Source of the DNA: Fusobacterium sp. | GTDB lineage: Bacteria > Fusobacteriota > Fusobacteriia > Fusobacteriales > Fusobacteriaceae | DNA: 64,000 nt | Assembly: GCF_019012925.1 (NCBI RefSeq) | Contig: NZ_JAGIRL010000039.1 | Span: forward strand, 1-64,000 | Reading direction: 5' to 3' | In this document: one piece after another, positions 1 through 7,011 of the stretch | Numbering within the stretch: position 1 is the stretch's first letter | Layout: every line of letters starts with the position of its first letter | Program-made: the position numbers and the translations under genes | The notes under the pieces: generated by a model | Told to the model about the DNA's origin: nothing | What the model saw: the letters and a program-made list of their open reading frames with translations, nothing else | Database searches by the model: none

Positions 1-49
1 TTCCTTTTTTAACAATTTCTTTAATAAGTTCTTTAGGTAATAAAGACAT
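1..49 (-). CDS. 5' end of a possible transposase (partial)
   Basis: Only the first 16 codons lie in the window; the gene runs off the left edge. The visible product begins MSLLPKELIKEIVKKG and has a good ribosome site (GGGAGG) about 8 bases before the ATG. This opening resembles the N-terminus of IS256-type (mutator) transposases, which often start with a PKEL(I/L)KE(I/L)-like helix, but 16 residues cannot prove it. The neighbouring accessory genes fit with an insertion sequence here. It could be another small helical protein. Confidence 0.35.
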   Translation of the reverse strand, partial: MSLLPKELIKEIVKKG

Positions 50-374
50 AAAAAAACCTCCCTTGATATTAATTAAATTATACTTATAATTCATCAATAA
101 TCAAGAGAGATTTTTATTTACACAAAATTATTTATACTATCTTTTCTTAAATTAAAATCTTACTTTCCACTATAATATTATATGCTCCATAACTTTTTTT
201 GTATATCTAACCCATATGTTTTTTTATTTTTAAAAATCTCTATATTTAATATTATACTAAATTTTTTTAATTTTAATAAGAAATTTTGCGAAAATTCTTT
301 TTTATTTTAAGCAAAAAAATCTATACTTTCATATTAAGTTAAAAAAGGAGTATAAACTGAGAGTGTATCTCTCT
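50..374. other. AT-rich gap with a small hairpin
   Basis: About 325 bases with no convincing gene. It is very AT-rich. A short inverted repeat, GAGAG-tgtat-CTCTC at 360-374, is followed on the plus strand by a T-rich tract. That makes it a possible weak terminator, although it reads away from the flanking minus-strand genes. If position 1-49 is an insertion sequence, its end should lie in this stretch; I could not define a terminal repeat because the other end is outside the window. Confidence 0.3.
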
Positions 375-587
375 TTATTTTTTTCTATATCTTTCATTTC
401 CAATTGGACTACAAATTTTAACTAGAGCACTTTGTAATTTTAATCTAAAACTAATATAGTTTGTAGCTCCAATACATCTACTTACTACTAAAATATCCTT
501 AATATTAAATTCGTAACCTTTAGGATAAGTTTTGACTTCATTAATTGCATATTTAACTTGTTCTTCAATTTTTAATGTTATCGACAT
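375..587 (-). CDS. Small hypothetical protein, 70 aa
   Basis: A 70-residue product starting MSITLKIEEQ. I chose this ATG because AGAGGAG lies a few bases upstream; the longer open frame upstream has no ribosome site and overlaps the next gene. The middle segment, PKGYEFNIKDIL, resembles the core of DUF1413-type small proteins (G-x-x-F-x-(L/I)-K-D-(L/I)), but the match is short. It is soluble and basic at the C-terminus. It follows the EcsC gene with a gap of about 20 bases, so the two are probably co-transcribed. Function unknown. Confidence 0.6.
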   Translation of the reverse strand: MSITLKIEEQVKYAINEVKTYPKGYEFNIKDILVVSRCIGATNYISFRLKLQSALVKICSPIGNERYRKK

Positions 588-606
588 ATTTTCTCCTCTA
601 TAAAAT

Positions 607-1233
607 TTAATTATTAGAAAAAGTATTTTTAGCATAAGTAGCAATAGTTTTAGTTGAGACATAATCAAAACCTCCACCTATTACTCCACCTATTATTGGA
701 ATACATTTACCTAAATTAATTGCTCCTTTTGTTCCTGCTTTAGTAAGAAGTCTTAATCCAACTGCTTTATTTATTTGAGCTAATACTTTTCCTGGTATTT
801 GTTTAATTAAATTTTCAGCTAATCTTGTTCCAACTTTAATTCCGACATCTTTTAAAATATCAGAAACAGAACTACCAACTAAACAAAGATATACCATCGT
901 TTTAACCTCATCATGTCTTACATCATATCCATTCATATAGGCAATACTAGCTATCATTCTTAATTGAATATATAAAACACTTGATACATTAGCAGGAAGA
1001 GCAACTGGCAGAACTATTGCTCCTCCAAGCCCTGTTAAAAATCCACTAACTGTACATTTTTGAACCTGAGTATCTATTAATTTTTCAATAGCTTTTTCAG
1101 TAGTTACACAAGTACTTAAATAATAATCTCCAAGTTCATTAACTGATTCACTAACCATAGGAATTCCATTTAATGCTTTTTGGTAACAAGTATCTAAAAT
1201 TTGTACCATTTTATTTTCATCTAATCTTTCCAT
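607..1233 (-). CDS. EcsC family protein
   Basis: A 208-residue protein of the EcsC family. Visible hallmarks are the central hydrophobic stretch with GFLTGLGGAIVLPVALPA, then LRMIASIAYMNGYDV (the conserved Ile-Ala-x-x-x-Gly-Tyr-Asp block) and a glycine-rich C-terminal segment, IIGGVIGGGFDY. The third in-frame codon is the likely start, because the AGGAG motif is only 3 bases from the first ATG but 9 from this one. EcsC-type proteins are membrane-associated and biochemically obscure; the name comes from the Bacillus ecs operon. Its neighbours are two tiny genes in a minus-strand accessory cluster, so this is a cargo-type copy rather than part of an ecsAB operon. Confidence 0.85.
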   Translation of the reverse strand: MERLDENKMVQILDTCYQKALNGIPMVSESVNELGDYYLSTCVTTEKAIEKLIDTQVQKCTVSGFLTGLGGAIVLPVALPANVSSVLYIQLRMIASIAYMNGYDVRHDEVKTMVYLCLVGSSVSDILKDVGIKVGTRLAENLIKQIPGKVLAQINKAVGLRLLTKAGTKGAINLGKCIPIIGGVIGGGFDYVSTKTIATYAKNTFSNN

Positions 1234-1256
1234 ATTCATTCTCTCCTTTATAAATC

Positions 1257-1373
1257 TTATGATGACATTGCCATTAGTTTATAGATTATATAAATAACAT
1301 ATAAAAATAAGATGGCTTTTCCTACATCTGTTCCTAGAAGACCTATTAATAAAATGATTAAAAATATCCACAT
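1257..1373 (-). CDS. 38-aa single-pass membrane peptide
   Basis: A short gene encoding MWIFLIILLIGLLGTDVGKA and 18 more residues. It is almost entirely hydrophobic (one or two membrane segments) and ends in MSS. The ATG is preceded by a strong TAGGGGGGATAAA ribosome site, which is the main support for a gene this small. It lies 24 bases upstream of the EcsC start, so the two are probably one transcript. It could be a membrane-active peptide or a small accessory subunit. No family recognised. Confidence 0.55.
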   Translation of the reverse strand: MWIFLIILLIGLLGTDVGKAILFLYVIYIIYKLMAMSS

Positions 1374-1639
1374 ATTTTATCCCCCCTAATTTCTACAATA
1401 AATATTTTGAATTTTCCTTAAACATTCCAAAACTAATTTTCAAATCCTTAGAACGTTATCAAAGACTATTTGAGTAAATTAGTATCTATCCTCTATCTTT
1501 TTTTAGAGTAATATCTAAAATTTAATATGTTCTATTCATATCTATTTTAATTATACGGTAAATTCATTGTTAATTTATTAGAATAGCTTTATGTTTCTTT
1601 TGATTTTTTTATAGACATAAGCTAGAGATATTCTCTAGC

Positions 1640-2158
1640 TTATGATACAAATTTTATTTTTCTAACTTCATATAGAAATTCTTCTTTCCCATTTTTTACC
1701 CTTAGATAATTATATCCCGTTTCAAAATCTCTTTCAAAAGCTAGTGGAAATATTTTAGTTACTATGTCTTGATATAATATTTTAACTTCATTTTTCTCTT
1801 TAATAGCTTTTTCTAAACGTAAGAAGAAATCTTTTCTAATAACCCTTTCTCTTATGGCAGAGTGTAAATTAGCATAAGTTGAAAATAATTTGATAATTAA
1901 TTCTCCATCATTACTAATTTTTTGTGTTTCTTGCATAGCTAAAATTAAGCTAGTATTCATATCATTTAGATTAAAAGCTATTTGTTTCTTTTCATCTAAA
2001 CTTAATAGTTCTTTACCTATTTCATTGATTTTTTCAAAACCCAATTCTTGTAGAATTATGTTATATAGAGTTTCTCTTTTCAAATCAAAATATTTCATAT
2101 CTTGTATCATTACATCATAAACAAGTTTAGGAATTTTTACTCTTATCTTTTTTCTCAT
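1640..2158 (-). CDS. Putative RHH/WYL-type regulator, 172 aa
   Basis: The N-terminal 35 residues (IRVKIPKLVYDVM... followed by two helices) have the beta-helix-helix look of ribbon-helix-helix DNA-binding proteins. A long helical middle follows. The last 50 residues (VKILYQDIVTKIFPLAF ... YNYLRVKNGKEEFLYEVRKI) resemble a WYL domain: a short strand, a Pro-Leu turn, a Tyr-Leu-x-V strand and an Arg-Lys-Ile end. Such proteins usually regulate neighbouring accessory or defence genes. A perfect 15-bp palindrome at 2313-2327, upstream of this gene, is a candidate operator. The assignment rests on pattern only. A perfect 11-bp-arm hairpin (1617-1643) overlaps the stop codon. Confidence 0.5.
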   Translation of the reverse strand: MRKKIRVKIPKLVYDVMIQDMKYFDLKRETLYNIILQELGFEKINEIGKELLSLDEKKQIAFNLNDMNTSLILAMQETQKISNDGELIIKLFSTYANLHSAIRERVIRKDFFLRLEKAIKEKNEVKILYQDIVTKIFPLAFERDFETGYNYLRVKNGKEEFLYEVRKIKFVS

Positions 2159-2312
2159 TTATTCCCTCACAGCACTCTATTTTTCTATATTCTAACACTT
2201 TTAAAAATTGCTCTCAAATAGTATTTTTTTACTCATTTTATAAAATATATTTTTAATAAAATATCAATTAATACTTATGTTTAATTAAATAATAATTATT
2301 ATTTTCCATCCC

Positions 2313-2362
2313 ATAATGAGTCATTATTTTTAATTTATAAAAGTAAATGACTTTTATAAATT
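2313..2362. promoter_or_regulatory. Palindrome and hairpin in the 2159-2460 gap
   Basis: The 302-base gap holds two clear structures. ATAATGA-G-TCATTAT (2313-2327) is a perfect 15-bp palindrome that looks like a dimer-binding operator. AATTTATAAAAGT / ACTTTTATAAATT (2332-2344 and 2350-2362) is a perfect 13-bp-arm hairpin with a 5-base loop, possibly a terminator for the annealing-protein operon. A 13-codon reading frame with a ribosome site (AGAGGAG) reads leftward into the hairpin at about 2360-2401; it may be a leader peptide or chance. Confidence 0.45.
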
Positions 2363-2460
2363 CTTTATTGCTATTGCCATATGTAAATAAAACTTCATTT
2401 TTTATCACTCCTCTAAACTCTTTGTATATTCATTAATAATTTTTATGTTTTATTGTCTAG

Positions 2461-3093
2461 TTATGCTATTAATTCTACACATCCTTGTAATATTTTTTTA
2501 TCTTTAGCATTAGCCTTCAGATATTTGATATAGTTAATATCCTTATCGTATATTTCTTGTAATGTAAGTCCTTTATATTTTCCAAATTCTATTACAATCT
2601 TGCTACTTCCTACTACCTTAGATTCTTCTTCTTTTTTTGATTTTTTAAATGTTAAAGTATTATCTTCAAGTTCTAATTCTGGCTCTACTATAAATGTATA
2701 TCCCTTTCCTTGTTGTCTTATTGGATACCATTTATTTTTAGCCTTATATAAATATCTTCCTATTCCAAATCCACTACTTGCTACTCTTTTAAAAGCATTT
2801 GATATTCCACCTTTTATACTTTCATACTCTGTCATACTTGCTCCATCTTCTTTAGTTATCCATCTATCATTTATCTTTATAGACAGAGAACAAATAAATC
2901 CCGCTGATACTTCTTTATATGTTACAGTCCAACCATCAATACCAAATATTTCATCTAATCTATTTTGAATAGCCCTTGCTTGTACATAAGCAAGAGCTAA
3001 CCCCTCCATTTTTTCTCTGCTGATTGCTCCAACTCTAAATTCTAATTCTTCTCTAGCAAACGGTTCTCTTAATTTTTCTAACAACTTATCCAT
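2461..3093 (-). CDS. Rad52/22-type single-strand annealing protein
   Basis: A 210-residue protein whose first 140 residues match the Rad52/Rad22 (DdrA-like) annealing family: LREPFAREELEFRVG, YVQARAIQNRLDEIFG..W, then KDGASMTEYESIKGGISNAFKRV and GIGRYLY. In phages and plasmids these proteins anneal complementary single strands during recombination. The C-terminal 45 residues (FGKYKGLTLQEIY ... YIKYLKAN) form a small extra domain of the DUF3820 / exonuclease-X C-terminal type. The start was chosen because AAAGGAGG lies 9 bases before this ATG; the longer frame overlaps the next gene and lacks a site. It is the last gene of a run typical of mobile-element recombination modules. Confidence 0.85.
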   Translation of the reverse strand: MDKLLEKLREPFAREELEFRVGAISREKMEGLALAYVQARAIQNRLDEIFGIDGWTVTYKEVSAGFICSLSIKINDRWITKEDGASMTEYESIKGGISNAFKRVASSGFGIGRYLYKAKNKWYPIRQQGKGYTFIVEPELELEDNTLTFKKSKKEEESKVVGSSKIVIEFGKYKGLTLQEIYDKDINYIKYLKANAKDKKILQGCVELIA

Positions 3094-3109
3094 ATTTTCA
3101 TTCCTCCTT

Positions 3110-3406
3110 TTAATATTCACTTGGAAACATAATAGTCCAGTATTCTCCAAACATTTCATCTAGTCCTAGTACTGCCCATACTTCACACTCTTTCACTTCA
3201 TAACTTAGTTCAAACTCTATTTTATCCTGTGGTTCTTCTTGCCTATTAATCATCTTTTTATCTTTGAACTCAAATATTTGAAATGGATCTAATCCTTGAC
3301 TTTCCTCTTTCTCTTCTTTTAATCTTAAAGCTGATACTATCATCAGCAATGCTCTTGTTTCTAAATCATGTCTTATAAGTGGGGTCATAAATATAGTTCT
3401 CATCAT
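3110..3406 (-). CDS. DUF960-like protein, 98 aa
   Basis: A small acidic protein. The segment DPFQIFEFKDKKMINRQEEP followed by a C-terminal VWAVLGLDEMFGEYWTIMFPSEY matches the layout of DUF960 proteins from Firmicute phages and plasmids (a QVF-type strand, a QEEPEY-type turn, and a final strand ending in a P-x-EY motif). DUF960 has no established role. Two ATG codons are adjacent at the start and either may be used behind AAGGAG. It sits between the annealing protein and the ArdC-like gene, all in one direction with short gaps. Confidence 0.55.
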   Translation of the reverse strand: MMRTIFMTPLIRHDLETRALLMIVSALRLKEEKEESQGLDPFQIFEFKDKKMINRQEEPQDKIEFELSYEVKECEVWAVLGLDEMFGEYWTIMFPSEY

Positions 3407-3417
3407 TTCTCTCCTTT

Positions 3418-3714
3418 CTAAATTCTTACTCCTATGATTATTTCTTTGCTTAAATTATTTACCACTAGTTTCCCATTTAAAATATCTTGGAATATGTATC
3501 TTGAATCATCATCTGGAATATCTACAATTGATAAATTAGTCTTATTCTTTTGTTTAATTTCTTCTAACATTTCCTTAATTACTACTTTAGGAACTTTAGG
3601 GATGTTTCTATTAGTTTCTGATAATGATATACTAATAACCTTTCTAACATTGATTTTCTCCATTTCTAGTATTAACTTCTCCAATATTTTTATAACTCTC
3701 TTTGTACTTAACAT
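3418..3714 (-). CDS. Hypothetical protein, 98 aa
   Basis: A 98-residue protein of alternating helix and strand character (EKLILEMEKINVRKVISI, VVIKEMLEEIKQKNKTNLSI). I recognise no family. It overlaps the 3' end of the ArdC-like gene by 7 bases, so translation is probably coupled. Being inside the mobile-element run, it is likely an accessory DNA-processing or anti-host factor, but nothing in the sequence shows this. Confidence 0.6.
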   Translation of the reverse strand: MLSTKRVIKILEKLILEMEKINVRKVISISLSETNRNIPKVPKVVIKEMLEEIKQKNKTNLSIVDIPDDDSRYIFQDILNGKLVVNNLSKEIIIGVRI

Positions 3715-4562
3715 ATTTCTTTCTCCTCTTCTCCTTCAATTAAATCTATTAATCCTTTTTTATCTATATTTCCATATAGTAACTCTTCAAATGATGACAG
3801 AGCTACATCAAATGCTTCATCTAGTCTGACCTCTTTACTTTTCCATAGAGCTATGTATTTATACTTTCCACTTATATCCAAATTAAAATAGGAACCATAT
3901 AACATGGCTCCTATCTCTGCTTCTATTTCTTCTTGATTTTGATTTTTAACATTCTCTCCAAAATGATTTAAATAATGAGTAAACTCATGCATAAGAGTTC
4001 CACTCATAGCTACATATCTATCTTTTCTAAGTGTAATTGTTTTTCCGTCAGTACAGCCTTTAGCATAAAGTTCTTTAACTATATTTACTGGAATATACTG
4101 TTCCACTATTTCCTTGGATTTTTTAAATAACTCCATTATCTTATATTTGCTATCCCCTTGTTTCATTCTAGTGTCAATCTCTGGAATAGCAACTGCTTTA
4201 TCCGTAGGAATAGTACTTTTTATATCAAAGACATTTGCATATCTATATCCATACACATTTTGCTCTTCTTTTCCATCAACTATCTTTTTGCTAATCAGTG
4301 GTACTAAAATATGAATAGCTTTAGCACCCTTTTTAATATTATATCCTAGCTCTTTCCATCTTTTAAAACTTGCAATCACAGTTGCTGTTTTATCTTGTTT
4401 ATAAATTAAAACATTATTCCTAATACTGTAATTATAGAAGTTCTTTCTTCTAAACTCTATGAAGTCCTTCAACTCTTGTGAGTTATCTAAGAAATCTTTT
4501 ATTTTATCATTTATACTTTCTTTTAGTCCATCTATAATACTCATAAACTCTTTATTTTCCAT
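3708..4562 (-). CDS. ArdC-like antirestriction/metalloprotease protein
   Basis: A 284-residue protein. The N-terminal ~125 residues (FYNYSIRNNVLIYKQ, then SFKRWKELGYNIKKGAKAI and GYRYANVFDI) match the ssDNA-binding domain of ArdC/DUF1738 proteins, known from plasmids as antirestriction factors that protect incoming single-stranded DNA. The second half carries a zinc-metallopeptidase motif, HEFTHYLNH, with a downstream acidic EEIEAEIGAMLYG that can supply the third ligand. This is the usual ArdC layout. The small protein after it overlaps by 7 bases and the Gp157-like gene precedes it by 13 bases. It may protect a mobile element against restriction, such as the type II system 5 kb away. Confidence 0.85.
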   Translation of the reverse strand: MENKEFMSIIDGLKESINDKIKDFLDNSQELKDFIEFRRKNFYNYSIRNNVLIYKQDKTATVIASFKRWKELGYNIKKGAKAIHILVPLISKKIVDGKEEQNVYGYRYANVFDIKSTIPTDKAVAIPEIDTRMKQGDSKYKIMELFKKSKEIVEQYIPVNIVKELYAKGCTDGKTITLRKDRYVAMSGTLMHEFTHYLNHFGENVKNQNQEEIEAEIGAMLYGSYFNLDISGKYKYIALWKSKEVRLDEAFDVALSSFEELLYGNIDKKGLIDLIEGEEEKEIC

Positions 4563-4575
4563 ATTCTCATACTCC

Positions 4576-5070
4576 TTATTTAATTTGTAATGAATAATCC
4601 TCTTTAAGCATAGCTCCGCTAACTGTTATATTTTTCTTTAAGCTATCTTTTATTAAGCTTTTTAATGGTGCTTTCTCCTCTTTAATAACTAAATACTCTT
4701 TAGGAATCTTGGATAAATCAACTATCTCTACACTTGTAGTCTTTCTCAAACTAAGATTTCCTAAATCAGTTTCAATCTTCTTTTTCTCTAATTCTAAAAG
4801 TATTCCTTTAATATACCCTTTCAGTGAAATGATCTTTCTTTCTCTACTCTTTTTAAGCTCCTCTAATCTATCTATTTCTGTTTTAGCTACTATATTTTCT
4901 AACTCTAAATTTCTAAGATATCTAACTATATTAGAACTCTTACTCTTTAACTCTTCTTTTAAATATTCCATAACATAATCGTAATTCTCTTTGTCCATTT
5001 CAGCTTGATTGCTCTCCAAGAATATATCCAAAGTATCAATCATAGCATTTTTAATTTCATAAGCTTTCAT
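4576..5070 (-). CDS. Siphovirus Gp157-like protein
   Basis: A 164-residue, largely coiled-coil protein. The N-terminal half is helical (MDKENYDYVMEYLKEELKSK, then EIDRLEELKKSRERKIISLK). The C-terminal half has LRKTTSVEIVDLSKIPKEY and a closing LKEDYSLQIK, the signature of the Siphovirus Gp157 family. In phage genomes Gp157 genes sit beside annealing proteins, SSB or ArdC, as here, and are assumed to act in DNA replication or recombination. The start has a GGGAGTG site. It heads a minus-strand operon running down to the annealing protein. Confidence 0.85.
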   Translation of the reverse strand: MKAYEIKNAMIDTLDIFLESNQAEMDKENYDYVMEYLKEELKSKSSNIVRYLRNLELENIVAKTEIDRLEELKKSRERKIISLKGYIKGILLELEKKKIETDLGNLSLRKTTSVEIVDLSKIPKEYLVIKEEKAPLKSLIKDSLKKNITVSGAMLKEDYSLQIK

Positions 5071-5087
5071 AACATCACTCCCATATT

Positions 5088-5177
5088 TTATTTTCTTTTA
5101 AATATATCATCTACTGCTTTTAAAACTGTTCCTGTAATTATTAGTATAGCTCCTATTATTTCAAACAAGTTTATCAT
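5088..5177 (-). CDS. Tiny membrane peptide, 26-29 aa
   Basis: The reading frame encodes MINLFEIIGAILIITGTVLK plus nine charged residues. It is one hydrophobic segment followed by a basic tail, typical of a small membrane peptide. The ATG abuts the AAAAGGAG site with no spacer, whereas the TTG three codons later has 9 bases of spacing, so the real start may be the TTG at 5168 (26 residues). It lies just upstream of the Gp157-like gene in the same direction. Support is the ribosome site and the composition only. Confidence 0.4.
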   Translation of the reverse strand: MINLFEIIGAILIITGTVLKAVDDIFKRK

Positions 5178-5324
5178 CTCCTTTTAATTTCAGCATTACA
5201 TTTCATAATATATAACTCTTTAATTTTTAAAAAAATACATGTATATAACAATAAAAGTGTAAAGACAACTATTAAAGAAAGAGTAATAAATTTCAATATA
5301 TTTTTACATCATTACTAATATTAA

Positions 5325-5512
5325 CCCCTATACCCTTCAGGGGATATATAGATTAAGTTAAAAATAAAAAATAAATAATATAAGGAATTTATTTGAAAAT
5401 AAGTATGATTTTATATAAAAATATGCTTTTTATAGGTATTTTTACTTGATTTTTAATAGATTTTAACAGTGAGTTACAAATGAAACGTTTAGTGGAATTT
5501 GTACACTCACTG
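5325..5512. repeat. Two hairpins in the divergent region; possible origin or operator
   Basis: The gap 5178-5550 separates the minus-strand module from the plus-strand initiator-like gene. It holds a short CCCCT / AGGGG hairpin (5325-5329 with 5339-5343) and a large one, CAGTGAGTTACAAAT (5467-5481) with ATTTGTACACTCACTG (5497-5512), identical but for a one-base bulge, with a 15-base loop. The second ends 38 bases before the initiator-like start codon. Replication initiators commonly bind such sites as an origin or to control themselves. No nick consensus was recognised. Confidence 0.45.
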
Positions 5513-5550
5513 AAATATATTAGATTTTTATAAAAAAGGAGTGAATTTAA

Positions 5551-6590
5551 ATGGATACTATTGAAGTAAAATTAGTATTAAAAAAAGAATTTATTTAGAG
5601 GATATTAATTGCTTAAGGAGAGTAATTAATAAAATACAAAATAAAAAGGGATATAGATTTTGTGATGTTCTTGAAGTAACACCTAATAATGATTTATTAG
5701 TTAAAATATCATACCCAAGATATTTTAGCAGAAGCAATGCTTTCTTGATTACCAAAAAATCAGAATGTTTTGAAGTTCAAGAAACTTTTAGTGACTTTTT
5801 CATTAATGATCCTTATTTTACAGAGTTGATAGATGAGATCGTATTAACAAGAGTAGATATTCCTTTTACATTTATAATAGATGAAGATTTAGATTTTCAT
5901 AGCTATAAAAATTTATATAAGATTTTTGCTATGGTTTATTGCCGAAGAAAAGGAGAAAATGGAAGAGTTAAAGGATACCTAGATTTAATAGACGATAAGT
6001 ATGAAACAATTGTTTATTCAGATAATGGAAAAACTGATAAAACCTCAAATAATCGACTAATGATTTATAATCAATATAGAAATCTTGAGAAAAAATTAAA
6101 AGATAATGAATTAAAAGAAGCAATAGCTGAAAATCCAAATCTGATAGGAAGAATAAGATTAGAGGTCTCTAAAAGAATAAGACGAAAAGGTTTTTCTTTA
6201 GAAGAATTTAGAGAATTTGATATAATTAAAGCTTACTATGAAAGTTATAAAGATTATATTTTAGATAATATCTTAAATTTAGATATTATTAATGATATCT
6301 ATGAAGATAAAATAGAAGAGTTAGAGAAAATTTTAGCAGAAGAGAGAAATGGGAGTTCTTTTAGTTACAAGGTATTTATTTGGGAAAATTCAAAAGGTAT
6401 TTATGACTATAAAATTTTAAGAAAAGCTTTACATAAAAATATCTGTAATAAAAAAACTAGAGAAAGTGCTATTACATGTGTGAGAAAAATCTTAAGAGAG
6501 TTAGAAAAAAAGAAGAATGTTATTATTTTAGATACATACGAAAGAATTAAAGAACTAAGAAATGAAATAAAAATAATGGAAATAAGATAG
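5551..6590 (+). pseudogene. Frameshifted replication-initiator-like gene
   Basis: An ATG at 5551 behind AAAAAAGGAG starts MDTIEVKLVLKKEFI and then stops at 5596-5598. The adjacent frame opens at once (LEDINCLRRVINKIQNKKGY) and continues without stop to 6590. One missing T in the TTATTTAG stretch would join them into 346 residues. The only start inside the open frame is a TTG at 5745. The middle, LMIYNQYRNLEKKL and then GRIRLEVSKRIRRKGFSLEE, resembles HUH-type Rep_trans or filamentous-phage initiators, where a YDK-like strand is followed by an (L/I)R(L/I)E strand. The position, next to origin-like hairpins and opposite a recombination module, agrees. The family call is tentative; the frameshift is seen directly. 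Confidence 0.5.
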
Positions 6591-6604
6591 AGGGTGAGAA
6601 ACAA

Positions 6605-6769
6605 ATGGTAAAAATGATATACAGAAAAGCTAGAAAAGGAGTAGCAGAGCAATATGGGGTGAATATCTCTAAAAAAATAATAGAAAAAATGAAAATTACA
6701 AATGCAGATAGAGAGATTGAGGTAATTTATGATGATACCGAAAAAGTTATAAAAATAAAAAAGAAGTAG
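6605..6769 (+). CDS. 54-aa AbrB/SpoVT-like small protein
   Basis: A 54-residue basic protein with ribosome site AGAGGGTGAG. Its layout (NISKKIIEKMKIT, then REIEVIYDDTEKVIKIKKK) looks like the swapped-hairpin AbrB/SpoVT DNA-binding fold, in which a short helix is followed by two strands with acidic turns. It lies 14 bases after the initiator-like gene and is probably co-transcribed, so it may regulate copy number or initiator expression. It could equally be an antitoxin without a visible toxin. Family call tentative. Confidence 0.55.
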   Translation: MVKMIYRKARKGVAEQYGVNISKKIIEKMKITNADREIEVIYDDTEKVIKIKKK

Positions 6770-6792
6770 TGACATAATGTCATTCCTTCTTT
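6760..6792 (+). terminator. Terminator after the initiator-like operon
   Basis: AAAGAAG-tag-TGACAT pairs with ATGTCA-ttc-CTTCTTT, an interrupted hairpin overlapping the stop codon of the 54-residue protein. It ends in a short T-rich tract. Likely a rho-independent terminator. Confidence 0.55.
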
Positions 6793-6807
6793 CAAATATC
6801 TCATAAA

Positions 6808-6847
6808 TTAATTATTTCACTGTATAAATATACAGTGAAATAATTAA
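6808..6847. repeat. 40-bp near-perfect palindrome
   Basis: Two 19-base arms (6808-6826 and 6829-6847) are exact complements around a 2-base centre, with CACTGTATA facing TATACAGTG at the middle. No T-tract follows on either strand, so it is not a standard terminator. It could be a protein-binding dyad, an origin or termination site of the adjacent mobile element, or a cruciform-forming end. Confidence 0.6.
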
Positions 6848-7011
6848 AAAGTCAAATATTTATTTTATATTAATATTATATTTTTAATATATAAAAATGA
6901 GATTAAATTTTAATTACAGAAAAAATATTAGCTATAAAATAAAATAGGGGTTTTCTTCATAGTGTGGTATAATAAATATTATATATTTGAGGAAAGGAGA
7001 GTAATATAACT

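Noticed and set aside
2363..2401. A 13-codon frame as a gene
   Set aside because: It has a ribosome site, but the product is too short to support beyond a possible leader peptide.
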